This document shows, one piece after another, positions 51,435-60,682 of a DNA stretch of 64,000 bases; the stretch's first letter is position 1, and every line of letters starts with the position of its first letter. The stretch is from SURF-55 sp040755195 (lineage in GTDB: Bacteria; Bacillota; Desulfotomaculia; Desulfotomaculales; Ammonificaceae). Under the pieces are notes generated by a model, which saw only the letters and a program-made list of their open reading frames with translations, was not told the origin of the DNA and ran no database searches. A program made the position numbers and the translations under genes. The stretch is from the NCBI GenBank assembly GCA_040755195.1, contig JBFMBL010000002.1, positions 31,747-95,746 on the forward strand. The letters are read 5' to 3'.

Positions 51435-52379
51435 CTAATACTGCTGCGGCTGCATCATCTTCGCGATGTGCCCCTTAATGTGCTTGAGCGATTCCGGGTG
51501 CCGGACCACCGCGATGTGCCCGCCCGCGTGGATAAGCGTGGTTGCGGTCGTAACCTCCCAGATAATCGCCCTCTTTTTCTGCTCGCCCCATTCCGGCGCG
51601 TCGGAAGTCTTGGCCTCCTTGGTCTTCCACGCCTCCGGACCCACCAGGAGGACAACCGGCATGGCAAGCATCTTGTCGCCCATCAGCGCGCCCGTGCGCA
51701 TCCGCTCGATGATCGAATAAGCATATTCGATTCCGTAGCCGAGAGCGCCGATCGAAGGATCCATCACGATCCGGTTTGCTTCGAGATTCATCTCCGTGAT
51801 CAGGATGTTAAGCTGCTTGGCCAGGTTGATATCCAGCGGGCTGGAAGCGATCACGCCGTGACCGTTTGCGATGCAACCGGCGACGATGGACTTGTAGTTC
51901 TCCTGCGTGGCCAGTCCCAGGAGGCAGTTCTTTCCTTTAAGGGCGCTTGCCGCTTCGGGCAGGACCGCGGCGTCTTTTTCCTCCACGCCGCACCCGATAA
52001 CGATGAGCGGCACGTCGACCGCTTCCGCCACGGCAGCCGCGACCTTTGCCGCCTCCTCCGGAGAAGCGTCTCCCCTGTCCGGGTGGATTCGGGTGAGACG
52101 GAGCGTCACCATATCCGCCCCGTATTCAACGCACTTCTTGGCCCAGGCCACCGGATCGCCGAGAACGCCGTCGTAAACCTCGGTCAAAAAACCCGGCCAC
52201 TCCTCGGGCGACTCATCGAAAACCTCAAGCGCCACCACCGGAGGGTTGGGGATCTCCCCTTCGAAGTGGAGAAACGGAAGCGTTGCTTCCCCTCCCACCT
52301 TGACCTGTTTCGCACCGGCGCCGAAAGACGCTTCCAGGCACTTGCTGCTCCATCGCTCTTTCGCAATTGTAACCGCCAC
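51435..52379 (-). CDS. acsD: Corrinoid/iron-sulfur protein small subunit
   Basis: 314 residues. TIM-barrel delta subunit: KVGGEATLPFLHFEGEIPNPPVVALEVFD, GADMVTLRLTRIHPD, VIGCGVEEKD, IVMDPSIGALGYGIEYAYSI. Forms the CFeSP heterodimer with AcsC and carries methyl groups to AcsB. Confidence 0.95.
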   Translation of the reverse strand: MAVTIAKERWSSKCLEASFGAGAKQVKVGGEATLPFLHFEGEIPNPPVVALEVFDESPEEWPGFLTEVYDGVLGDPVAWAKKCVEYGADMVTLRLTRIHPDRGDASPEEAAKVAAAVAEAVDVPLIVIGCGVEEKDAAVLPEAASALKGKNCLLGLATQENYKSIVAGCIANGHGVIASSPLDINLAKQLNILITEMNLEANRIVMDPSIGALGYGIEYAYSIIERMRTGALMGDKMLAMPVVLLVGPEAWKTKEAKTSDAPEWGEQKKRAIIWEVTTATTLIHAGGHIAVVRHPESLKHIKGHIAKMMQPQQY

Positions 52380-52388
52380 TAACTATCA

Positions 52389-53150
52389 CTACCTTCCTAA
52401 AAGCATTTCAGTCTTGGTGATAATATCTGCAACCGCTTTAACCGCCGGCGAATCCCCCGGCAGAGAAAGCAAAGGCCGCGCGTGAAGATCGTATTCCGCC
52501 ACCAGGGGATCGGACGGAATTGTTCCCGCATATTCAAGCCCGGTCCCTTCAATCTCCGGGACAAGCACCTTGATGTCATCCGGTTGAGCCCGGTTTATTA
52601 CAAGGTACTTCTTCTTTACGCCTAATTTAAGGCTTTCCGCCAGCTCATGAATGCGCTTCGCGGAGCGCACCCCTTTTACCGTGGCATCAGAAATGATGAA
52701 AAGAAGATCCACGTTCTGGGTGGTGCGCCGGCTCAGGTGTTCCAGGCCGGCCTCGTTATCCATCACCACGTACCGGTAATTGGAAGCCAGTTCCTTGATG
52801 TAACCGCGCAGGAGATTGTTGACATAACAATAACACCCCTGCCCTTCCGGCCCTCCCATCACCAGCAGATCCACGTCGCTCCCTTCAGCCAGCGACTGGT
52901 GAATCCGGTACGCGACGTACCTGTCCTTCGTCATCCCTGACGGGATGCTCTCGCGGTCTTCGGAGACCGCGCGCATGATATCGGCAATGGAATCAGGCGC
53001 TTCAACACCCAGCGCCTGGGAAAGGTTGGCGTTCGCGTCGGCGTCAACCGCCAGGATGGGCCGCCTGCCTTCTCCCAGAAGTTGTCTTATCACAAGGGCG
53101 ACAAAGGTGGTCTTCCCGGTCCCCCCTTTTCCGGCAACAGCTATCAGCAA
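52389..53150 (-). CDS. cooC: CooC-type nickel-insertion/maturation ATPase
   Basis: 253 residues. MinD/ParA-like deviant Walker A (GKGGTGKTTF, residues 7-16), ILAVDADANANLSQALG, and the CooC-type Cys motif in GPEGQGCYCYVNNLLR that binds metal between dimer subunits. Matures the CODH/ACS nickel sites. Four bp after RACo. Confidence 0.93.
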   Translation of the reverse strand: MLIAVAGKGGTGKTTFVALVIRQLLGEGRRPILAVDADANANLSQALGVEAPDSIADIMRAVSEDRESIPSGMTKDRYVAYRIHQSLAEGSDVDLLVMGGPEGQGCYCYVNNLLRGYIKELASNYRYVVMDNEAGLEHLSRRTTQNVDLLFIISDATVKGVRSAKRIHELAESLKLGVKKKYLVINRAQPDDIKVLVPEIEGTGLEYAGTIPSDPLVAEYDLHARPLLSLPGDSPAVKAVADIITKTEMLLGR

Positions 53151-53154
53151 AGTT

Positions 53155-55062
53155 TCACGTCCCTTTCTGCAGCGAATGGAAAAGGTTTATATCCGTATGC
53201 GGCAAGAAAAGCGCCGAGACGAATTCCTCCATAAAACGGTTCCCCACACTCAGCTCCACATACGTAATCCGGCGGGCGATGTCGGCTATTTCCGCCAACA
53301 CCCTTTGCGATAACAGCGCCAGCCGCGCTCCTTTTAAGGAGCTGTTCCCTATGTACGTGTAGCGTTCAAGCGGAATGTCCGGGAGCATCCCGATCACGAC
53401 GGCGTCGCGCACGTTGATGAACCGCCCGAAGCCTCCCGCTATAAAGACCCTTTCGACCGCTTCGATCTCCAGGTCCACCGTGGTCAAGAGCGTCCTGAGT
53501 CCGGCGAAAACCGCCGCCTTGGCCCGCATCAGGTTGTCGATGTCCGCCTGGGTCAGCACGATGTTCCTTCCGTGTCCGGTCTCGTGCGCCCAGGCCACGA
53601 CAAACTCCGGCCCTTCCCCGCCTTTAATAAGCCGGGGAGTGTCGAGACCCTGTACAAACTTCCCGCCCCGGTCAATCACCCCGGCCTGGTGCAGAGAAGA
53701 AAGCGCGTCGATCAGTCCTGAACCGCATATACCGGTGGGTTTCTGATCACCCACAGTGCGGTGAATCACCTCGAACCCGCCGGAAAGAACCCGCACCGCT
53801 TCAATGGCTCCGGCCACCGCCCGCATCCCGCAGGCGATCCCGCTTCCTTCAAAGGCTGGTCCCGCCGAACAAGCGCAGGCCATCATCCATTCCCGGTTAC
53901 CGAGAACCATCTCCCCGTTGGTGCCGATATCCAGAAACAAGGTCAGCGGTTCGGCCTCGGCCATACCGTTGACCTTGACCCCGGCGGTGATGTCCCCCCC
54001 GACGTAACTCGCCACGCCCGGCAGGCAGTGAACCCAGGCTTCCGGGCATACCGCAAGCCCGACCTCCGCCGCCCTCACCGGCGGGGGAAGGTTGGCCGCA
54101 GGAACGTAAGGTTCCAGCCTTATGTAGGTAGGGTCAATCCCCAGGAAGAGATGAGTCATCGTCGTGTTGCCCGCGCAGACGACCGCCCGCACATCCCGGG
54201 GCGCCAGTCTTTCCGCTTGAAGAAGCTCCGCAATCAACCCGTTTATCGTTCCGACGATTGCTTTTTGCAAGTCCGCCAGGCCTCCGTCGGCCTCTATACC
54301 GTAGACGATTCTGGAAATAACGTCATCCCCGAAAACCGCCTGCCGGTTGTAGGTACCCGCCGAACCGATGACGGAACCGTTTTCAAGGTCCACCAACTCC
54401 ACCGCCACGGTGGTTGTTCCTATATCCACAGCCAGCCCGCAGGCCGCCGTGCCTTTCGCGGCAGCCGGTTTAACCCCTTGAATCTCGCTGACAGAGCCGG
54501 CTGACGCCAATTCTACCAGAACGGACCACGACGCGCCACGCAGGACACCCGGTAAAGCCGCTAGGACCTGGCGGGTCGTTGTAACGCTATCGATTCCCTG
54601 ATCATGTTTCAATGCCCAGACAAGCCGTCCGTAATCGTCGGTGTTGTCCTCAAGAGTCGGCGGGGGAAGCGTAACCGCCGTTCTGCGAAACAGCGGATCC
54701 AGCTCCGCTGTTCCTTCTCCCGGAACCGCCGCCAGCAAACCGGGCCGCCGTTCGTCCAGAAGAACCCGGTGTTCCGCCAAACGAGACGTTTCCGGGATAA
54801 AAACCTCAACCCCGCCCTCGGGTATCGCCTGGCAGGCAAGGACCCAGCCCGCTTCGGCGTCCTCCGGCAGAATCTTCTCCGTCCCGGTAAAAGCCACCCT
54901 GCCTTTCAGGACCCGGACCCGGCAACGACCGCAAACCTTCTTCCCGCCGCAGGCGCCGCGGAGGGCTATCCCGGCTTTAGCCGCCGCCTGCAGGATGGTC
55001 TGTCCGGTATCTATTTCTACCTGGAGGTTGTCAGGGGAAAATGAGACCAGATTTTTGGGCAT
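53155..55062 (-). CDS. RACo, reductive activator of the corrinoid/iron-sulfur protein
   Basis: 635 residues. N-terminal [2Fe-2S] ferredoxin (C-x5-C-x2-C in RGACGGKKVCGRCRVRV, last Cys near 75), linker, middle domain, then an actin-like ASKHA ATPase domain (GLAVDIGTTTVAVELVD, CAGNTTMTHLFLG, LFLDIGTNGEMVLG, FIAGGFGRFI). Uses ATP to reduce inactive Co(II) of AcsCD to Co(I). The equivalent of orf7 in the Moorella acs cluster. Confidence 0.92.
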   Translation of the reverse strand: MPKNLVSFSPDNLQVEIDTGQTILQAAAKAGIALRGACGGKKVCGRCRVRVLKGRVAFTGTEKILPEDAEAGWVLACQAIPEGGVEVFIPETSRLAEHRVLLDERRPGLLAAVPGEGTAELDPLFRRTAVTLPPPTLEDNTDDYGRLVWALKHDQGIDSVTTTRQVLAALPGVLRGASWSVLVELASAGSVSEIQGVKPAAAKGTAACGLAVDIGTTTVAVELVDLENGSVIGSAGTYNRQAVFGDDVISRIVYGIEADGGLADLQKAIVGTINGLIAELLQAERLAPRDVRAVVCAGNTTMTHLFLGIDPTYIRLEPYVPAANLPPPVRAAEVGLAVCPEAWVHCLPGVASYVGGDITAGVKVNGMAEAEPLTLFLDIGTNGEMVLGNREWMMACACSAGPAFEGSGIACGMRAVAGAIEAVRVLSGGFEVIHRTVGDQKPTGICGSGLIDALSSLHQAGVIDRGGKFVQGLDTPRLIKGGEGPEFVVAWAHETGHGRNIVLTQADIDNLMRAKAAVFAGLRTLLTTVDLEIEAVERVFIAGGFGRFINVRDAVVIGMLPDIPLERYTYIGNSSLKGARLALLSQRVLAEIADIARRITYVELSVGNRFMEEFVSALFLPHTDINLFHSLQKGT

Positions 55063-55078
55063 TCTTCTAATTATACAT

Positions 55079-56413
55079 TCAACTCCAGAACTGCTTTAAA
55101 AATGCCGGAATGCCTGCAGATTCCCGCGGACCGACCAGGACCTCCCAGCCCGAAAGCTCCTGCAGCTTCCCGCTGAGAACCGCGACTCCCCCGGGGATAA
55201 TCATTTTCCGGTGTGCTACCTTTTCCGCAATGCCGCTCTGGTTCAAGGTCTCGGATATCTTTTCCGGCGTGAACTTCCCTGCCGCCCAAGCGGTAAGCAC
55301 GGAGATCCCGTCCGTATCCACCGGCAGGATGTAGCCCGGCACGCGGGAGGATTCCACGTCCCCCGCCACACAGAAGTAAGTCAGTGAGAAATTGGTCGTG
55401 ATATAAACCGGTGACTGCGGCGTTACCGCACCGATCTCATAGACCTTCGATTCTACCGCAATCGGCTTCTGCGGGTCGGTGTATACGTTCAGCCGCAGTG
55501 TGATAAGCGGCAGGATTTCGGCGGGATCGGCCGTATCGAGAACCACAATGCCCGCGTACTTGGCCACGTACAACCCGGCTTCCACCGCCCGTTGGACCGG
55601 GTCCGGGTTGGTGGCGAAGGCGATGCCGGGGAAGCCGAAGGGCCTGAACCGTTTCAGGGCCTGACGCCTTAACTGGGTCTGGTCCGCAAGAACCTGGTGC
55701 GGCTCCCGCGCCCCGGTATCCAGGACCAGATGTTTTACACCCGCCGCCGTAACCTTGTTCACCAGGTCCTCCAGCGCCGCTAGGTTTTGCGCTTTCACCG
55801 CCAGCGCGGTGTCGTACTGTTTGGCCAGCGCGGCCATCTTCTCGAAGTTATCCGCCGTGGCCGCGTAAATCAACGGCTTGGCGCTCCCTATTGCTTCAAG
55901 CGCCGCCGCCATAGCCTCCGGGCTTTCACTGATAAGGATCATCCCGAGGCCGGTGTTTGCTTGTGCCGTCTTTACCGCCGCGGCGAAAGCAGCGGCGTCT
56001 TTCGATGTGTTTTCGAGCGCCACAAGGTCCACGCTGTGCATCTGCCCCACGCGGTCGAAGCAGAGGGCGTTTATCGCCTTCACCCGCGCCTCGATCTCAT
56101 CCGGCGGCAGATTATCCGGCACTGTGACGGCGATACCCGTCATGTGCTCGAAGCGCTTGTCGTGCCGGAAAAGAACCGTTTCGTTGCCGATCTCTAAAAC
56201 CCGCTCCCCGGCGCCTACCTTCACCAGCGCGATCGGCGGAGCTGAGGCCGCTCCCAGGGCTTCTTTAGCGGCGTCGCTCACGTGCGGGCATTTATCAAGC
56301 GCTGCTTTGCCTGCGGCGAGCTGCATGGCAAAAGCCAGGCAGGTCGGCTGCCCACACTCCTTGCAGTTTGTCCTGGGCAAAAGTTTGTAAATCTCGAGTC
56401 CTGTTAGTGCCAT
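55079..56413 (-). CDS. acsC: Corrinoid/iron-sulfur protein large subunit
   Basis: 444 residues. N-terminal [4Fe-4S] motif CKECGQPTCLAFAMQLAAGK...C (Cys 18, 21, 26 and about 42), TIM barrel in the middle, C-terminal B12-binding domain (ITTNFSLTYFCVAGDVE, PGGVAVLSGKLQELSGWEVLVGP). Partner of AcsD. Confidence 0.95.
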   Translation of the reverse strand: MALTGLEIYKLLPRTNCKECGQPTCLAFAMQLAAGKAALDKCPHVSDAAKEALGAASAPPIALVKVGAGERVLEIGNETVLFRHDKRFEHMTGIAVTVPDNLPPDEIEARVKAINALCFDRVGQMHSVDLVALENTSKDAAAFAAAVKTAQANTGLGMILISESPEAMAAALEAIGSAKPLIYAATADNFEKMAALAKQYDTALAVKAQNLAALEDLVNKVTAAGVKHLVLDTGAREPHQVLADQTQLRRQALKRFRPFGFPGIAFATNPDPVQRAVEAGLYVAKYAGIVVLDTADPAEILPLITLRLNVYTDPQKPIAVESKVYEIGAVTPQSPVYITTNFSLTYFCVAGDVESSRVPGYILPVDTDGISVLTAWAAGKFTPEKISETLNQSGIAEKVAHRKMIIPGGVAVLSGKLQELSGWEVLVGPRESAGIPAFLKQFWS

Positions 56414-56436
56414 CTCAACACCTCTTTTTGCAATTC

Positions 56437-58641
56437 TTAGAACAACGGGTCCATGGTTAGGGCGGGGTGCGCCTTCTCTTCGAGGAAAGGCAGAATCTCC
56501 TCCGCCGTGGTGCCAACCGTTTCGTCCGCGATCTTGTCCACAAAATCCTTGCCCAACCCGAGCGCCTCCGCCTGTTCCTCGAGAACCGGGCGCATCTGGT
56601 CCTTAAACTCCTTCGGCATCCAGACGACCCGCGCGACGCCTCCGTCCGCAATCACAAACTTCTTGGAAGAAAGATACGCCTTGCCGATGCCCATGAACCC
56701 GGGAGTCTGGATACCGCCGCCGATGGTGCCGGCCAGCGTGGAAAAACTCATGCCGGAAGGAGTCATCCCGCGAAACTCCCGGTTAACGATCATGAAACCG
56801 TTACACTCGGGGATCATCACGATGATGGCCTCAAAACAGCCGCAAGACGTCAGCGGGTTATCCATAATTGTATAAAAGTTGACTTGTTCTATCGAACCCC
56901 GTGAGTTTTGGAAGATAAAGTCGTTGCAGGATTTCCACTGGCCCTTTGCCGGGTCGATCACGTCCTTCTTGGGAATGGGCTGGTTGCACCCGTGCGGATT
57001 GATCTCATAAGCCGCCTTCGCGTCGAGCCAGCTCACCGAACCGCACAAACCGACCCGTTCCGGCAGGACCACGCAAACGTGCGTCGGCGCGAAAGACTGG
57101 CAGAGGGTGCAGGAATAGAAGGTGTCCACCGTATCGTCGTTCAGCGCCCTTAACCGTGCGTCGCGCCGGGCGTAAATCTTCCGGGCTTCCTCCCGCGATT
57201 CCATGACCTTGGCCTCATCTGTATAGATAGTAACCTGAACCCGGTCAACGATGTTGGCAAACTCGGATTTAATCTTGGCATAAAGGATATCACCAAAGTG
57301 GCGCAACCGGAAACCTTGCTTGAAGGCCGACTTGGCGATGCGGATCCAGTTCAGGTCCCGCTGCCCCATGTGCCAGACGCCCTGCGCGTAATTGATAAAG
57401 TAGTGAACCCGCCTTTCAATTACCGGCTCAAAGTCTTCCTGCATCTTCCGGCCGTAAACGTCCACAACGATCCCGATCGGCAGCCTTCCGCCCTCCTGAA
57501 CCGAATCCACTTCCGGCCCGATGACCTCAATACGTCCGTCTTCGACGGCATCCGCTTCGCGCGTGCGTACCATTTCGAAAGCCGGCGTCTTCTGGCCGCC
57601 GAACTCAATCTGCATGTCGCCCTTGCGAACGGTTTCCCCTTCGAACGCCGGACCGAAGGACACGGGAATCGGAACCTTGGTCACCTGTACCTTAAGACCG
57701 CGGACCTCTATCGCCCGGGCGACGATCTTGTCGTGCGGCACGTTCGATACAACATGCTCGTAAGTGCAGACGCCCGTCGGCAGTATCTCGGGGATGTCGG
57801 TATCGGCTATCGCGGGGAAACCGAAGTTGATCGCCCCGGCGGCCTGAGCGTATTTTTCATCGTCCACGTGTCCCAACGCCATAGCGAACGCAAAGATGCG
57901 GTTCTTGTTGTACAAAAGGAGGCGGCGGAAATCCCCCGGTTTCACCCCGCCGAAGGACATTGCAGCGCGCGCCGCGAACCCGAGCGCGAAAACCGTGGCC
58001 GTGATGTCCTTGCCGAATGAAACCAGCCGGGTTTCCCACCCGAGTTCCACCCCTTCCTCCTTCAGCTGCTCGGCCATATTCCGCCCGTCGGTCGCGGCCG
58101 ACATGAAAACGTAAAGATTCTTTTCCTGCAGCTCGCGGGCGATCTTGACCGCGATCTCGTTCGTCGGCGCGGCTCCTACGATTGCCGCAAAGCCGGGCGC
58201 CGTTCCGTCAACAAACTCGATGCCCCTCTTACGCATGATCACGTCGTCCGCCGCACCGAGCCACAGGTTATCCTCGGTCGGGGAGGAGGTCATGGTATAG
58301 GGCGGGTTCTCGATGTATTTGGTAGCCTCAATTATTTCGTCGGCAAACAGCGCAGCCATTCCGGCGTCCAAAGTGTGCCCGAGGTAAGGAAGCCAGACCT
58401 TATCCGATGGGATCGGTGGAAGAAGTTCCTTGGCGTTTTTAAGCACCGGTTCAAGATCTCCCACCTTCTCCACCTGAAGACCTGTGATCCCGTAAATTAC
58501 CGGCAGGTAATAGCCGGTGTTCGGGAAAGCAACCGGAGTCTCAGGTCCGTATGCTTCAATCGCCTGGCGTAAGGATTCCTCAGCCCGCGCGACAAGTTTA
58601 TGGGCACCCCTTATGGCGGCAGAAGCAATAATCTTAGACAA
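56437..58641 (-). CDS. acsB: Acetyl-CoA synthase (CODH/ACS alpha subunit)
   Basis: 734 residues, full bacterial length with the N-terminal CODH-contact domain. A-cluster Cys ligands are present: CTLCQSFAPTHVC...C and TSCGCFE. Joins CO, the CFeSP methyl and CoA. Start overlaps the acsA stop by 8 bp. Confidence 0.97.
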   Translation of the reverse strand: MSKIIASAAIRGAHKLVARAEESLRQAIEAYGPETPVAFPNTGYYLPVIYGITGLQVEKVGDLEPVLKNAKELLPPIPSDKVWLPYLGHTLDAGMAALFADEIIEATKYIENPPYTMTSSPTEDNLWLGAADDVIMRKRGIEFVDGTAPGFAAIVGAAPTNEIAVKIARELQEKNLYVFMSAATDGRNMAEQLKEEGVELGWETRLVSFGKDITATVFALGFAARAAMSFGGVKPGDFRRLLLYNKNRIFAFAMALGHVDDEKYAQAAGAINFGFPAIADTDIPEILPTGVCTYEHVVSNVPHDKIVARAIEVRGLKVQVTKVPIPVSFGPAFEGETVRKGDMQIEFGGQKTPAFEMVRTREADAVEDGRIEVIGPEVDSVQEGGRLPIGIVVDVYGRKMQEDFEPVIERRVHYFINYAQGVWHMGQRDLNWIRIAKSAFKQGFRLRHFGDILYAKIKSEFANIVDRVQVTIYTDEAKVMESREEARKIYARRDARLRALNDDTVDTFYSCTLCQSFAPTHVCVVLPERVGLCGSVSWLDAKAAYEINPHGCNQPIPKKDVIDPAKGQWKSCNDFIFQNSRGSIEQVNFYTIMDNPLTSCGCFEAIIVMIPECNGFMIVNREFRGMTPSGMSFSTLAGTIGGGIQTPGFMGIGKAYLSSKKFVIADGGVARVVWMPKEFKDQMRPVLEEQAEALGLGKDFVDKIADETVGTTAEEILPFLEEKAHPALTMDPLF

Positions 58642-60574
58642 TTTCCAGCTTCCTCCTCATCTCCATGTCGTAAAGCACCCGTTCCTTGGCTGCCTCAATC
58701 CCCAAGGCTTTACGCTTGGAGTCAATGTGCGCAATGATCTGTTGCGCCATCGCCACTGGATCCGGCTCGAAGAACCAGTTGGCGCCAACCTGTTCCTTTA
58801 TCCCGCCGAATACGTAATCCGAAAGCTTCTCGCTTCCGGTTGTCGGGAAAGCCACCCCGAAACCAACGGTCACACCGCTGGTCACGAAGTACTGCCCGAT
58901 CGCTATCGCCTTTTCGCTCATCCACTCGGGCGCGCAGCCGCAGACCGGAACATCGGACAGGTCCTCGCCCAGGCCGCCTTCATTAACCACCGCCGTACTG
59001 GCCACCAGCAGGCGGCTGTTGTCTACGCACGACCCGCAGTGCAGAACCGGCGGTATGCCGACGGCCTCGCAGACCTCTCTCAAGCCCGAACCGGCCAGCT
59101 CAGCCGCCTCCGGTATCAGCAGGCCCTCCTTCGCGCAGTTGATTGCCGCGCATCCGGTAACCAGTACGAGGACGTTGTTGGCGATAAGCTCACGGACAAC
59201 GGTGGTGTGAAGGTCCCCGAACTTTACCCGGGGGTTGGAACATCCCACAACCGCCGCTATCCCGCGAATGCGTCCGTTCATTATATTATCGTTCAGCGGC
59301 CGGTAAGAGGCCCGGAAACGGCCGCCGAGCATGTAGTTGATGGTTTCGTGGCTGAAGCCGGCAACCAGGTCCATCTCTTCCTGCGGGATGTCAACGATAC
59401 GCCGCTTCGGGAAATTGGCGATCGCCCTCCGGACGATTTCCCGCGCTGTTTCCATCCCGTTTTCATGGTGGAATTCAAGATGGGTGACTCCGGGGATACG
59501 CGCCCGGCAAGAGGTGGTGAAGAGCTCGGTATGGTAGCAGCGCGCGACCACGCCCAGCCCCTGCATGACGCACTGGATGTCGACCACCATCGCCTCCACC
59601 GCGCCGGTGGCTATGGCGAGTTCCTGCTGGAGCACGCTCCCGGCTACGGGTATCCCTTTACGCATGAGAAGTTCATTGGCCGAGCAGCAAATACCGGCCA
59701 GGTTGATGCCCTTCGCCCCGACCGCCTTCGCCTGGTTGAGCATCTCCTCTTCCCTTGCCGCCGCCACGATCAGTTCCGGCAGAAGCGGCTCGTGACCGTG
59801 GATTATGATGTTCACCTGGTCGTGCTTTAACACCCCCAGGTTGACCTTCGCCCGGAGGGGAACAGGCGTCCCGAACATGATATCCTGCAGTTCGGTGGCG
59901 ATCATCGAACCGCCCCAGCCGTCCGCCAGAGAGGTCCGCATCCCCTGCAGAAGAAGGTGGTTGTAGTCCTGGTCGGCCCCTACCGAGGTCCGGTGCATCA
60001 TCTCCACGACCTCTCGGTCTATACCCCGGGGAACAACGTCCAGGTTCCGCCAGATCTCCTGGCGCTTCGACGGCGCCCTGCTGATGAAGTTGAGTTCGCC
60101 GGTCTGCCGGCCGAACTCGCCCAGCAGCTTCAGGCCGACTTCCTCGGCAAGCTTGTTCTTCGTTTTACCCGCTGCCTCTATCCCCAGGTCCGCGGCAACC
60201 GCACGCAGCTTTTCCTCGTCCCGGATCTCGAAACCGGGCGCCTCACCGCGCGCCGCCGCAATAAAAGTAAAAACGGTTTCCCGCGCGTGGTCGGAATGGG
60301 CCGACGTCCCCGCGGCGATCATCCGGCAGAAGTTGCGCGCCGAAATCGTTTCCGCCGTGGCGCCGCAAATTCCCGCGGAAGAAGTTCCCGCCCCGCCGTC
60401 GGTAACGCGACAGGGCCCCATGTAACACACGCGGCAGCAAGTTCCCCCTATCCCGTAAGGACACGGCTTCCTCCCTTCGACCCGGCTGAAGGCTGTTGAT
60501 ATCCCTTCCCGGGTTGTCTTGGCGATCATCTTCTGGGTAGCCGTGCAGTTTGTTAATACTTTCTCTCTCCCCAA
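58634..60574 (-). CDS. acsA: Carbon monoxide dehydrogenase, CODH/ACS beta subunit
   Basis: 646 residues; TTG start with AAGGAGG about 13 nt upstream. B/D-cluster Cys near the N-terminus (CPYGIGGTCCRVCYMGPCR), C-cluster motifs HGHEPLLPE, GICCSANELLMRKGIP, CGSCVDNSR, GCAAINCAKEG, CGCAPEWMSEKA. Reduces CO2 to CO at a Ni-Fe-S cluster. The 108-bp gap to the upstream gene has no clear promoter. Confidence 0.96.
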   Translation of the reverse strand: MGREKVLTNCTATQKMIAKTTREGISTAFSRVEGRKPCPYGIGGTCCRVCYMGPCRVTDGGAGTSSAGICGATAETISARNFCRMIAAGTSAHSDHARETVFTFIAAARGEAPGFEIRDEEKLRAVAADLGIEAAGKTKNKLAEEVGLKLLGEFGRQTGELNFISRAPSKRQEIWRNLDVVPRGIDREVVEMMHRTSVGADQDYNHLLLQGMRTSLADGWGGSMIATELQDIMFGTPVPLRAKVNLGVLKHDQVNIIIHGHEPLLPELIVAAAREEEMLNQAKAVGAKGINLAGICCSANELLMRKGIPVAGSVLQQELAIATGAVEAMVVDIQCVMQGLGVVARCYHTELFTTSCRARIPGVTHLEFHHENGMETAREIVRRAIANFPKRRIVDIPQEEMDLVAGFSHETINYMLGGRFRASYRPLNDNIMNGRIRGIAAVVGCSNPRVKFGDLHTTVVRELIANNVLVLVTGCAAINCAKEGLLIPEAAELAGSGLREVCEAVGIPPVLHCGSCVDNSRLLVASTAVVNEGGLGEDLSDVPVCGCAPEWMSEKAIAIGQYFVTSGVTVGFGVAFPTTGSEKLSDYVFGGIKEQVGANWFFEPDPVAMAQQIIAHIDSKRKALGIEAAKERVLYDMEMRRKLEIV

Positions 60575-60682
60575 CCCTTTTACTGCCTCCTTAAAGAAAG
60601 TCTGGCAAACACGCTTGATAGTACGTCAGCACCGGGACGGCGAGCCCGGGGCATCGTCCGGACGAAGTCTTGCAGCGTCCCC

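Noticed and set aside
58517..59830. 437-codon plus-strand frame opposite acsA/acsB
   Set aside because: Antisense shadow; acsA and acsB are unambiguous on the minus strand.
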